A stretch of DNA of 37,332 nucleotides from a virus. The notes under the pieces were generated by a model. It was not told the origin of the DNA, did not search any database, and saw only the letters and a list, made by a program, of their open reading frames with translations. Positions 7,611 through 14,873 of this stretch are shown one piece after another. Position 1 is the first letter of the stretch. Each line of letters begins with the position of its first letter. The stretch spans positions 1 to 37,332 of the IMG/VR virus record IMGVR_UViG_3300025030_000272; one strand, written 5' to 3'. The position numbers and the translations under genes are program-made.

Positions 7611-8150
7611 ATGCCAAACATATTGAAAAAGATTTTAGCGGTTATAGGGGCATTGGCTGTTTTCTCTATTGCCGTCTTCGTAGTAAGCCAGCAACCGCAG
7701 GGAGCTTCGGGGTTTTCTGTAGTTAAGAGGGTTGATATTCTTGGAACCGGCACCAGCACCGCCGGGACATATAACTTTGGCGCAGCCGCGACTACCTCGG
7801 TCTTATTCACTCCCACGGAAAGTACTGACACGTTGGACTTTGATATTTACTCTGAATCCGCTTCGTCCTCGGCGCATTTGGGCATCCAGATTCTACAGTC
7901 CTCTTTGGCTAAATGTAACGCCACCGGTGGCAATAATCAGAACTGGGTGGATTCCAAGCAGATAATTACCGCCACGGCGCATATCAATACCCTTACCCAA
8001 GCGACTACGACTTACCAATGGATTCCCTCTACTCGTCTCACGGGCGGGCATATCCAGCTTACCAATGTGAACGCTCAATGCATGAAAATATATGTGGGCG
8101 GGGCTAGCGTAAATGTTTATATTCAAGCCGTGTTGAAATCTCAAATTTAA
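7611..8150 (+). CDS. Membrane-anchored or secreted beta-rich protein in the virion module
   Basis: This 179-residue protein has a basic start and a hydrophobic segment (about residues 8-25, ILAVIGALAVFSIAVFVV), then a Thr/Ser/Ala-rich beta-sheet region with two separated Cys (KCNATGG and AQCMKIYV). This is a signal anchor plus extracellular beta domain, odd for a protein coded between portal and scaffold. It resembles in design the gene at 8524. It may be a surface or virion decoration protein that passes through the host membrane. No family recognised. Confidence 0.7.
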   Translation: MPNILKKILAVIGALAVFSIAVFVVSQQPQGASGFSVVKRVDILGTGTSTAGTYNFGAAATTSVLFTPTESTDTLDFDIYSESASSSAHLGIQILQSSLAKCNATGGNNQNWVDSKQIITATAHINTLTQATTTYQWIPSTRLTGGHIQLTNVNAQCMKIYVGGASVNVYIQAVLKSQI

Positions 8151-8161
8151 CAACTTAAAAA

Positions 8162-8229
8162 AGCATTGCGACCTTCGGGGGAGCGGGCCTGTTCCCTGAA
8201 TAGTTCGCCGCAATGCTCTATTCGGGAAC
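8162..8229 (+). ncRNA. Structured RNA element with two interlocking helices
   Basis: Two perfect or near-perfect inverted repeats overlap. AGCATTGCG (8162-8170) pairs with CGCAATGCT (8209-8217) over 9 bp. GTTCCCTGAATAG (8191-8203) pairs with CTATTCGGGAAC (8218-8229) over 12 bp with one bulged base. The order a-b-a'-b' is that of a pseudoknot, or of two mutually exclusive hairpins. It lies between a stop and an intrinsic terminator, so it is at the 3' end of the upstream transcript or forms a small RNA. No known class recognised. Confidence 0.6.
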
Positions 8230-8230
8230 A

Positions 8231-8262
8231 AGCCGACTTCCTCGGAGGAGGTCGGCTTTTAT
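8231..8262 (+). terminator. Rho-independent terminator
   Basis: AGCCGACTTCC and GGAGGTCGGCT form an 11-bp stem with one G-U pair and a 5-base loop, followed by TTTTATT. It starts one base after the interlocking RNA element and closes the portal-to-8150 unit. Confidence 0.8.
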
Positions 8263-8280
8263 TAGCAATAATTTAAAATC

Positions 8281-8379
8281 ATGCCAAAAGGAAAAGGCAC
8301 GTACGGACATAAAGTGGGCCGTCCCAGAAAGTCCAAAACGGCGGCTTCACGAATGTCCCGCATGAGAAAAAGGAAATAA
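8281..8379 (+). CDS. Tiny basic protein (MPKGKGTYG type)
   Basis: A 32-residue frame begins MPKGKGTYGHKVGRPRKSKT. I recall very short proteins with MPxGKGTYG starts beside capsid genes in several phages, but their role is not known to me. It is extremely basic and ends RMSRMRKRK, so it may contact DNA or act in head assembly. The next frame starts two bases after its stop. Confidence 0.65.
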   Translation: MPKGKGTYGHKVGRPRKSKTAASRMSRMRKRK

Positions 8380-8380
8380 T

Positions 8381-8527
8381 ATGTCCACATTATCAGACGC
8401 AAGAATGCCTTCGCTTAAAGACAAGCTTGCCGCCGAAGAAGTCGCAAGCAAACTAAAGGCGAAGCCAAAAGTAGTGAAAAATAAAAAGGTCGGTAAATTA
8501 GGAAAAGTAAGTAAGAAAAAGAAATGA
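8381..8527 (+). CDS. Small basic protein with Lys-rich tail
   Basis: A 48-residue protein: MSTLSDARMPSLKDKLAAEE, then an Ala/Lys helix and a tail ending GKVSKKKK. It is coupled to the next gene by ATGA. It is likely nucleic-acid binding or a head accessory; no family named. Confidence 0.6.
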   Translation: MSTLSDARMPSLKDKLAAEEVASKLKAKPKVVKNKKVGKLGKVSKKKK

Positions 8528-9084
8528 ATAAATCGAATGTGATTTCGGGAATAGTTGCTTTGATTGTTGCGGCAATAGTGGCTTATCTCTTAGGAGGGGG
8601 ACAAACAATTATTAGGGAATTTGGAGCCACTCCCGGAGATACCGTAACTGGAAACTTCTGGAATGTCGGCGGGGTGGAGTTTTACCATGCCGATAAAGGC
8701 GTAAATGCCACGACTTCGGCGATGTGTATTTTCTCAAACCCTTTCAACGCTACTTCCAGTATCGTGGCATTTTCAGCAAAGATAAAAGGATTTACGGCTG
8801 CGGTTACATTGGATGTTTCCACCAGCACTAAAAGCGGATATACGACATCTACTCCAAAATTGATTCACGCATTTTCGATTCCTACGACTGGAGCCGAGTT
8901 CCAATGGCAGAAAGGCGTTATGTCTACCAGTTCCGTTAATACGTATTTCCCCGTTCCTGATAGTGGCATATCTCCATATTTTCTCCTGCCGGGAGAATTT
9001 ATAACGCTTAAAATAGCGTCTTCAACTCCGGGAAACGAAACTATACCAAGAGGTAATTGTTCACTAACATTACAAAAGATGTAA
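8524..9084 (+). CDS. Membrane-anchored beta-rich protein in the virion module
   Basis: This 186-residue protein has one N-terminal membrane segment (about 5-23, VISGIVALIVAAIVAYLLGG) and a Ser/Thr-rich beta domain containing two Cys (AMCIFSNPF, GNCSLTL) that could pair. It has the same architecture as the 7611 gene but no close identity that I can see by eye. It lies just before the scaffold gene. It may be a decoration or receptor-side protein, or a host-surface modifier made late. Confidence 0.65.
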   Translation: MNKSNVISGIVALIVAAIVAYLLGGGQTIIREFGATPGDTVTGNFWNVGGVEFYHADKGVNATTSAMCIFSNPFNATSSIVAFSAKIKGFTAAVTLDVSTSTKSGYTTSTPKLIHAFSIPTTGAEFQWQKGVMSTSSVNTYFPVPDSGISPYFLLPGEFITLKIASSTPGNETIPRGNCSLTLQKM

Positions 9085-9214
9085 TTGGTTATCGTTCCAT
9101 TTAAAAACGACTTAAACGGTTATGCCACCGCCCAAAAAGTAATTACGAGTATCATTCCTCGAAAGAATGACACAAGTTCTCACCCTTATTAAAAGTGTTT
9201 AAACATTATCATTT
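9085..9214 (+). other. Short spacer before the scaffold gene
   Basis: This 130-base spacer contains a TTG-initiated frame (9085, about 35 codons) without supporting features, which I do not call as a gene. No strong hairpin or promoter is evident. Confidence 0.4.
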
Positions 9215-9820
9215 ATGGCCACAAATGAAATTGAAATCAAGGACGAAGATTTAAAGGATGTGGAAGATTTCACGCCTGAAGAATTGGAAACCGAAGATTT
9301 CGACTGGAAGGCTAAAGCTTTAGAGCGCACGGGTATCGCCAAAAGGCGGACTACCCAGCTTAAAAAGGCGAAGGATGCTCTTACGGCAAGGGACATAACC
9401 ATTAAAGACCTTGAAGGTAAAATCCCCCCAGAGCCGAAGCTCCAGGATAAAAATAAACCTGACGAATTCGGACTATTGCAAAAAACTTATCTTCGCTCTG
9501 CGGGAATTACTGCCGAAGATGAGGTTGAACTTGCCCGCGATATCCAAAAGAAAACCGGATTGGATTGGGATAAGCTCGTTGATGACGACTATTTCAAATC
9601 AAAACTGGAAGTATTGAGAACGGCTAAAGCCAATGAAGAGGCAACTCTAGGGGTCAAGGGTGGCGGGGGGACGACCCAGGCTAAAAACACTCCCGAATAC
9701 TGGATTGCCAAAGGCGTTCCTCCTACAGCCGAACAAGTCCCCGACAGGAAACTTCGCGCTAAAATCGCGAGAGCGATGATGGCTCAAAGCAAAGACGGAA
9801 GCAAGTTCTACAACGAATAG
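9215..9820 (+). CDS. Putative capsid scaffolding protein
   Basis: This 201-residue protein lies immediately before the capsid gene. It is acidic at the N-terminus (EIEIKDEDLKDVEDFTPEE), has a Lys/Ala-rich helix (TTQLKKAKDALTARD), a Pro-rich linker, and a helical C-terminus with RAKIARAMMAQ. This acidic-helical design with a basic C-terminal helix is typical of scaffolds, which shape the prohead and then leave. There is no protease motif. The ID rests on context and composition. Confidence 0.75.
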   Translation: MATNEIEIKDEDLKDVEDFTPEELETEDFDWKAKALERTGIAKRRTTQLKKAKDALTARDITIKDLEGKIPPEPKLQDKNKPDEFGLLQKTYLRSAGITAEDEVELARDIQKKTGLDWDKLVDDDYFKSKLEVLRTAKANEEATLGVKGGGGTTQAKNTPEYWIAKGVPPTAEQVPDRKLRAKIARAMMAQSKDGSKFYNE

Positions 9821-9868
9821 GTCGGATAGCCGTTTCGTCGGGTTCTTAAAAACTAAAAAGAACCGAAA

Positions 9869-9880
9869 ATGGCTGTAGCT
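9869..9880 (+). CDS. Major capsid protein, exon 1
   Basis: Only four codons (M-A-V-A) lie before the intron; read straight on, the frame stops at TAA 9881-9883. A hairpin (GTTCTT/AAGAAC) sits just upstream of the ATG. The exon ends in T9880, which forms the U-G pair of the intron P1 helix. Joining it to 10560 gives M-A-V-A-N-T-I-T-Y-E-T-L, a normal start for this type of capsid protein. Confidence 0.8.
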
Positions 9881-10559
9881 TAACGATATAGGCTACATTA
9901 AATCTCTTCTAATTGACTTGGAAGCCCAGAGATGGGTAACAGGGCGGAAGGCGAAAGCCGCCGTGAACGACTGAACGAAGGGACTCGCCTAAGGACTATA
10001 CAATATCTAATAAGTCCCCAAAGCGAGATGCGACAGTCTGCACTCTACGAATAATCTTTGACAACTTAATCTAGCTTCTTGAAATGGGATGTGATAGTAT
10101 TTGCTTATGAATAGCAAATGGAGAAACCATTTAAGCGAAGGTCAGAGGCGAGCTTGGAAAGAGGGCAGAAGAAAAATACATCCAAATACTCTCAATAATC
10201 TCAAGACTCTGAATAAAGGCAAATTTGGGACAAATCATCCTGCTGGAGAAGCGAAACATCCGGCATGGAAAGGTGACAATGTGGGATATTCTGCTTTGCA
10301 TAGTTGGGTGAGAAGGCGTAAGAGCAAGCCGGATACTTGCGAACATTGCGGAAAATCTGGTTTTAAGGGAACACAAATTCACTGGGCAAGTAAAAGCCGC
10401 AAATACAAAAGAGATTTGAACGATTGGATACGGCTTTGTGCGAAATGCCATTCCATATATGATGAAAATTTTCCTCCTCCGAGGAGAGCTAGATTGAGCT
10501 GAAGGTAGAGAGAGAAACTCGAAGAAGTTTTTCCCCGCAAAAAGCGGAGTAACAAAAGG
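9881..10559 (+). other. Group I self-splicing intron in the capsid gene
   Basis: The core helices can be drawn. P1 is GTAGCTT (9875-9881) with AGGCTAC (9890-9896), with a U-G pair at the 5' splice site. P3 is TCTCTTC (9903-9909) with GAAGGGA (9977-9983). P4 is CTTG with CAGG. P5 is CCCA-GAGA-TGGG (9925-9936). P6/P6a is GGC-GGAA-GGC-GAAA-GCC-GCC. P7 is GACTG (9969-9973) with CAGTC (10034-10038). P8 is CTCGC/GCGAG plus GGACT/AGTCC. The intron ends in G10559, as group I introns do. An HNH gene fills the region after P7. Splicing restores the capsid frame exactly. Confidence 0.88.
10107..10502 (+). CDS. Intron-encoded HNH homing endonuclease
   Basis: This 131-residue protein lies in the P9 side of the intron. 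Such enzymes cut intronless alleles so that the intron is copied in. The N-terminal region (SEGQRRAWKEGRRK, GEAKHPAWKGD) looks like DNA-contact motifs of phage HNH proteins. The HNH core has CEHCGKSG, then the His-Trp (IHWAS), KYKRDLNDWIRLCAKCH and YDE. The ATG at 10107 is preferred over TTG 10101. Its stop is 57 bases before the 3' splice site, leaving room for P9 hairpins (AAACT/AGTTT and CCGC/GCGG). Confidence 0.85.
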   Translation: MNSKWRNHLSEGQRRAWKEGRRKIHPNTLNNLKTLNKGKFGTNHPAGEAKHPAWKGDNVGYSALHSWVRRRKSKPDTCEHCGKSGFKGTQIHWASKSRKYKRDLNDWIRLCAKCHSIYDENFPPPRRARLS

Positions 10560-11414
10560 AATACAATCACCTATGAGACACTTTATGAAGATGTCTTACA
10601 GGATAGGCTAGACCATCCAACCACTTGGAAGGAGATGTGCGATGTTGCTTATAGCAACACTAAACTCGTTTCATCTTCTTATATGTCCACCACTCCTTCG
10701 GTGCAAAGCGTATCGAGAGGAACGGGACATTCCATGCAGACTTTCGTGGAAACGGCGGAAACGCTGGATATTGCGACTGGACGCGACCTTGGTCTCTTTG
10801 TGGACTGGGCTGATTTGGCGCAATCTCCGTGGACAAAACCTGCGGAACTGTTTGACCGAATCGGGGCTTTGCTCAATGAGTATATTGAGTCGGCAGTCCT
10901 CGCCAGGCACACAAGTTGGACTAACATTGACGGAGCTTCCATCGGTGAAGCGGCGGGGAATATCACCGTTTCCGCGCAAAACATTGACGATATAATCCGA
11001 GCAACCAGGCGGGAAATCCGCGAGAACAACGGCAATATGTTCATGAACCAAAATGGAGTCGGCTTTGTTTGGAGAGCCGCCGATTTTGAATTTCTTGAAG
11101 CTTTTGCCCAGGCAAACGGATTTGTGGGTGCGGACGAGGCTTTGAAAAAGGGATTGGTGGAGGGAATTCACTATCTCGGCTCCGACCACTATTGGTCGAA
11201 CGACCACACCGCGAACCATGTATTCGCGGGAGTAAAGAAGATTGAGAGGCTCGGTATTTTGAAAGGCACTTACGGGAAAGCTCATACGATTGAGTTTCCA
11301 GCGGGTGATTCAAATACCTATCTTTCAGGAGTTTCTTTCTACTCCAGAGTGGATATTGGTCATCTCACGCCCACGGCTCACGTAGGGCTGGTGTTTGACG
11401 TAAACGTTGCATAA
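10560..11414 (+). CDS. Major capsid protein, exon 2
   Basis: This frame is open from the splice junction with no start codon of its own at the junction (A-A-T-A-C-A-A-T-C). The internal ATG at 10635 would lose the first 25 residues, which are a typical capsid N-arm (YETLYEDVLQDRLDHPTTWK). The spliced protein has 288 residues, the size of compact HK97-fold capsid proteins. It includes a long helix (QNIDDIIRATRREIRENNG) suited to the spine helix and a C-terminal beta segment. Adjacent scaffold and adaptor genes support the call. Confidence 0.88.
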   Translation, partial: NTITYETLYEDVLQDRLDHPTTWKEMCDVAYSNTKLVSSSYMSTTPSVQSVSRGTGHSMQTFVETAETLDIATGRDLGLFVDWADLAQSPWTKPAELFDRIGALLNEYIESAVLARHTSWTNIDGASIGEAAGNITVSAQNIDDIIRATRREIRENNGNMFMNQNGVGFVWRAADFEFLEAFAQANGFVGADEALKKGLVEGIHYLGSDHYWSNDHTANHVFAGVKKIERLGILKGTYGKAHTIEFPAGDSNTYLSGVSFYSRVDIGHLTPTAHVGLVFDVNVA

Positions 11415-11420
11415 CTTGTG

Positions 11421-11442
11421 GCCTTACCCTTTGGGGTAAGGC
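11421..11442 (+). terminator. Strong hairpin after the capsid gene
   Basis: GCCTTACCC pairs with GGGTAAGGC around TTTG, a perfect 9-bp stem 6 bases after the capsid stop. No T-run follows, so it may stabilise the abundant capsid mRNA 3' end or act as a processing site rather than a full terminator. Confidence 0.5.
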
Positions 11443-11465
11443 AGAGAACCTCAAGGATTTTCTGC

Positions 11466-11481
11466 CCTGCCTCTAAGCAGG
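11466..11481 (+). promoter_or_regulatory. Hairpin that covers the AGGA before the adaptor gene
   Basis: CCTGC (11466-11470) pairs with GCAGG (11477-11481) four bases before the ATG at 11486. The AGGA that could serve as a weak ribosome site lies in the 3' arm, so the structure may damp translation of the adaptor compared with capsid. Confidence 0.4.
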
Positions 11482-11485
11482 AATT

Positions 11486-12214
11486 ATGACTATCGCGGAC
11501 ATCAATTCAGAAGCGAGATTACTTACTGATACTGATACGACCTCATATACGGCCGCAAATCTTTTGCGTAGAATCAATGCCGCTTATGAACAGGTCGTTA
11601 GCTGGATTATAAATGCGGACGGGACTTGGCAATTTGATGACACGAATTATTCCGACCATCCCAGAGGAACGGGAACTTTAGTTGAAGGACAGGAAGATTA
11701 CGCTTTCTCATCTGAATACCTCCAAGTTGAAAGCATTGAGATATTAGATGCTTCTTCGCCTGCAAAATACATAAGAATTAAACAATTAGACCACCAAAAT
11801 CTGGGCGGTCTTTCTCCGGAGGAATACTTCGGGCTGGAATCTAATGGAAACCCGAAAAAGGGATGGCCGCAGGCTTACGATATCAACGGAGATACTATCC
11901 GTCTTTATCCCGCTCCCGCCGCCGCCAATGTTACCCTCGCCGCCGGGTTGAGAATATGGTTCAAGCGCACTGCCGACTTGTTTACATCCGACCAAGTAAC
12001 CACTGGCACCAAAGAGCCGGGTTTTGCTTCGCCTTATCACATAATTCTCGCTTATATGGCGGCGATTCCTTACTGTATGGCCTATAAAAAAGACCGCATA
12101 GCCCTCTATGAAAAAAAGGTTATGGATTTAAAGAATGAAATTATCAAGCATTACTCCCACAGGGACAGGGACTCAAGAAAGGTCATGACTCCTAAAAGGA
12201 TATTGTATCTATAA
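11486..12214 (+). CDS. Head-tail adaptor (connector) protein
   Basis: This 242-residue protein follows the capsid gene. The N-terminus (ADINSEARLLTDTDTTSYTA, then LLRRINAAYEQVV) and the segment TIRLYPAPAAANVTLAAGLR match the pattern of gp11-like adaptor/connector proteins of podoviruses, which bind beneath the portal. The C-terminal helix (YEKKVMDLKNEIIKHY) also fits. It overlaps the next gene by one base (TAATG). Confidence 0.75.
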   Translation: MTIADINSEARLLTDTDTTSYTAANLLRRINAAYEQVVSWIINADGTWQFDDTNYSDHPRGTGTLVEGQEDYAFSSEYLQVESIEILDASSPAKYIRIKQLDHQNLGGLSPEEYFGLESNGNPKKGWPQAYDINGDTIRLYPAPAAANVTLAAGLRIWFKRTADLFTSDQVTTGTKEPGFASPYHIILAYMAAIPYCMAYKKDRIALYEKKVMDLKNEIIKHYSHRDRDSRKVMTPKRILYL

Positions 12215-12405
12215 TGCCTCTTACTGTTTCCAATGAATCAAAAAATAATTTAACGATTACCAATGAAGCGAAAAACTCTACCGCTACATGGGCCGACATG
12301 GTGGTAAGTTGGGAAAAAGCGAAAGGAACTTGGGCTTCTCCCCGCCGTCCTTTAGTTAAAGAAAGCAAGAATTCATTATCCATAAGCAATGAAGCCAAAA
12401 GTTAA
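12214..12405 (+). CDS. Small structural protein with Asn-Glu-x-Lys repeats
   Basis: A 63-residue protein in which related short units recur at both ends: SNESKNNLTITNEAKNS and KESKNSLSISNEAKS, with a Trp-rich middle (TWADMVVSWEKAKGTWAS). I recall similar units in small neck or fibre-associated phage proteins. One-base overlaps link it to both neighbours. Confidence 0.65.
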   Translation: MPLTVSNESKNNLTITNEAKNSTATWADMVVSWEKAKGTWASPRRPLVKESKNSLSISNEAKS

Positions 12406-13658
12406 TGAAACAGGTTAAACAATTCATTCTTCTGGCCGCCGCGTTTTTTATGGCAATAGGAGGCTCGGTTTGGGCTTCTACTATTACCACCATCCAATCC
12501 ACTGACCTTATTTCTGATTCTCGTGCCACAATTAACACCAATTTCTCAAATCTCAATACTGATAAGATTGAAGCATTTGGTTATAGAGATATCGGCATAG
12601 GAGGTTTAATCGCTACCGGCACGGTCAGTTTTCTCGGAGGAACATTCAATTTAGGGAACGGCTCGGCTACCACTACCATTTCTTACAATGCCACAGGTAT
12701 TGGAGTATCTTCCACTTCTCCGGCGCAACTGTTTTCGGTAGGAGGAAGAATTTATCTGACAGGAGGACTAGGAGTTGGGGTTACCACCACGACCGCTGGA
12801 ACGATAGAAACCTCCGGGAAAGTATATGTCGGTGGGTCTAATTTAACCGTAGCTGGGGCGGGAGTTTCTTCTTTCGCCGGAACGCTTACAGTTACGGGCA
12901 ATGTTACTTTATCAGGCACGGGCAACACAGTAGGCACTATTACGTCAGGAACGTGGAATGGAACCGCTATCGGGGCGGTATATGGCGGCACGGCGCAGAC
13001 CACCTGGGCTACGGGCGATATTTTATATGCTTCTGCGACAAATGTTTTATCTAAACTTACTGCGGGAACTCGCGGCACAATTCTATCAATTACTATTGGA
13101 GGCATTCCGGGTTGGATTTCCACTTCGACTTTCGCTGTTCTCACGGCTAACAATGTTTGGACAGGAACAAATGATTTCGGCGGAGGGGCTTCTTTGGAAA
13201 TTCCAAATGCGGCTTCGCCGACTGTGGATGCGGCGGGGGAGATTGCCATAGACACCACTACTGGACAGCTCAAATGGTATGACGGCACGAATACTCATAT
13301 TACATTAGGGGAATTTGACCGCACTATTATCATCGCTTCCACCACGCCGGACGCGAATTATAAAAGCTATAAAACTGGAACCTCTACGTTTAGGGTATGG
13401 AATCCTTATAGGGCGGTTACTATGGACAGGTTTTACTGCCAGACCGTCAGAGGTATATCCGGCGACCTCTTTATTCGATTCGGAGATGGCTCGGCTTCTA
13501 CCACTTACGCTAACTGCGGCAATGCGGGAACGGAAAAATCTTCTTTGTCCAACAATGCTTTTACTTCAAGAGAAAGGATGTTTTTGGAAGTGGGAGGCAC
13601 AAGCGGGCTGGTGGACAGCATTACCATCACAGCCACTTTTAATTTAACGGCTGACTGA
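12405..13658 (+). CDS. Tail fibre-like protein with a signal peptide
   Basis: This 417-residue protein has a Sec-type leader (MKQVKQFILLAAAFFMAIGG, cleavage plausible after VWAS), then a Thr/Gly-rich beta region. The block TITSGTWNGTAIGAVYGG followed by TTWATGDILYASATNVLSKL is common in phage tail fibres. The C-terminal about 120 residues (DANYKSYKTGTSTFRVWNPY...) form a distinct end domain with two Cys. Fibres normally bind host receptors. A leader peptide on such a protein is unusual and suggests export or membrane assembly. Confidence 0.7.
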   Translation: MKQVKQFILLAAAFFMAIGGSVWASTITTIQSTDLISDSRATINTNFSNLNTDKIEAFGYRDIGIGGLIATGTVSFLGGTFNLGNGSATTTISYNATGIGVSSTSPAQLFSVGGRIYLTGGLGVGVTTTTAGTIETSGKVYVGGSNLTVAGAGVSSFAGTLTVTGNVTLSGTGNTVGTITSGTWNGTAIGAVYGGTAQTTWATGDILYASATNVLSKLTAGTRGTILSITIGGIPGWISTSTFAVLTANNVWTGTNDFGGGASLEIPNAASPTVDAAGEIAIDTTTGQLKWYDGTNTHITLGEFDRTIIIASTTPDANYKSYKTGTSTFRVWNPYRAVTMDRFYCQTVRGISGDLFIRFGDGSASTTYANCGNAGTEKSSLSNNAFTSRERMFLEVGGTSGLVDSITITATFNLTAD

Positions 13659-13659
13659 T

Positions 13660-14646
13660 ATGTTTAATAAAAAAGTAATCGGAACAATCATCGGAGGACT
13701 TCTGGCGGCGGGAACGTTGCCGGTTGTTCCGCAGGAGATGGAGCTTTTGTTTTCATACAGTCGCCCTTGCGTAATTCAAGAAAGTGGCGCTACTACGACC
13801 ATTCCCTCGCCTAACGAATACCAACCCACTCAATGCTCTCCTGACGGCAACGCTTATATTTCCGTTTTCAAAGATTCAAACGGCAATAAAGTGTATGTTG
13901 AAATATCAGAGGAACGTTACAAGCTGATGGGGGAGGAAGGTGGATATAAATTAAATCCTTCTAAAAACGAGTATCAGACTTTATTTGAAGCATTTGTTTT
14001 AGAAGCCAACGCACTTTCGGTTACGGGTTCTACGGGAGCTACTTCAGGTGGAGCGGCAACTTCACTCACTTACTCTCATACTACGGCTTCGGGAGACGAT
14101 TTAGTTGTTGTAGAAATTGGCGCGGATACGGTAACCGGCATTACTTTTAATGGCGCGGCTTTCACGGAAGCTATTTCCACTGTAACCACTTTCCGTTCCG
14201 GGATTTGGTATAAAATCAGTCCTTTTATCGGAACGGCCAATGTGGTGGTGAGTCAGTCATCCACTTGGGCGATAACTTCGGGAGCGACTAATTATTCGGG
14301 GGCTGATATTACAACTCCTATCGGAGTTACGGCGGTGGCGGAAGCTTCGGAGGATATTACTCTCAATGGAACCACCGCGGGGAATATAATTACAGCCGTG
14401 GCTAGAAACGCCAATAGTGCCACGACACTTTCGTTCGGCGTGGGGCAGACGGAAAGATGGAATCAAAACAGCGCAGGAACTGGTCAGAACCGAAGCGGAG
14501 GAAGCACGAAAGCGGCGGGGGGAAATATAACTATGGACCAGACTTTCAGTTTAAATGACAATCCTTCTGCGGCGGGAGCGGAAATCAAGGCGGCCGCGGC
14601 CGTAGCCGTTCCCCAAAAACCAACCCCGATTTTAGAATTTAATTGA
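13660..14646 (+). CDS. Secreted or anchored beta-rich virion-module protein
   Basis: This 328-residue protein has an N-terminal hydrophobic stretch (KVIGTIIGGLLAAGTLPVV), a Cys pair region (PCVIQ, QCSPDGNAY), then a Gly/Thr/Ser-rich beta domain starting at about 120 with ASGDDLVVVEIGADTVTGIT and NGAAFTEAISTV. It looks like a jelly-roll or Ig-like adhesin. The role is probably virion surface or host binding; no family named. Confidence 0.6.
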   Translation: MFNKKVIGTIIGGLLAAGTLPVVPQEMELLFSYSRPCVIQESGATTTIPSPNEYQPTQCSPDGNAYISVFKDSNGNKVYVEISEERYKLMGEEGGYKLNPSKNEYQTLFEAFVLEANALSVTGSTGATSGGAATSLTYSHTTASGDDLVVVEIGADTVTGITFNGAAFTEAISTVTTFRSGIWYKISPFIGTANVVVSQSSTWAITSGATNYSGADITTPIGVTAVAEASEDITLNGTTAGNIITAVARNANSATTLSFGVGQTERWNQNSAGTGQNRSGGSTKAAGGNITMDQTFSLNDNPSAAGAEIKAAAAVAVPQKPTPILEFN

Positions 14647-14647
14647 T

Positions 14648-14872
14648 ATGAATAAAGGACAATTTAATTTATGGGTCGCAATCGTAGGAGCTATCGGGAT
14701 GTTGGGAGCTTCAGCTATTACCAGTTTTGTTACTTCCAACGTAAAAATTTCTGTTTTGGAAGAACGGGAGGAGAACCACTATGAAGAAGTGCAAAAACAA
14801 CTTGGAATGATGGATAAGAAATTAGACAAAATTCTGGAAGATAAAGTACCAAGTTTAATTCAAAAAAAATAA
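14648..14872 (+). CDS. Small membrane protein with coiled coil (paralogue of 23589)
   Basis: A 74-residue protein: MNKGQFNLWVAIVGAIGMLG membrane segment (about 8-30), then a charged coiled coil (LEEREENHYEEVQKQLGMMD KKLDKI). It shares the MNKGQ start, hydrophobic segment and EEREENH/QVQKQL block with the 23589 gene. The layout is reminiscent of XhlA-like or other holin-associated proteins, but the membrane segment here is N-terminal. Confidence 0.7.
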   Translation: MNKGQFNLWVAIVGAIGMLGASAITSFVTSNVKISVLEEREENHYEEVQKQLGMMDKKLDKILEDKVPSLIQKK

Positions 14873-14873
14873 A

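Noticed and set aside
9085-9192. TTG-started 35-codon frame between 8524-9084 and the scaffold gene
   Set aside because: Rare start, no initiation signal, no recognisable sequence pattern.
9881-10559. Group II intron
   Set aside because: No GTGYG 5' end, no domain V, no reverse transcriptase; the group I core fits instead.
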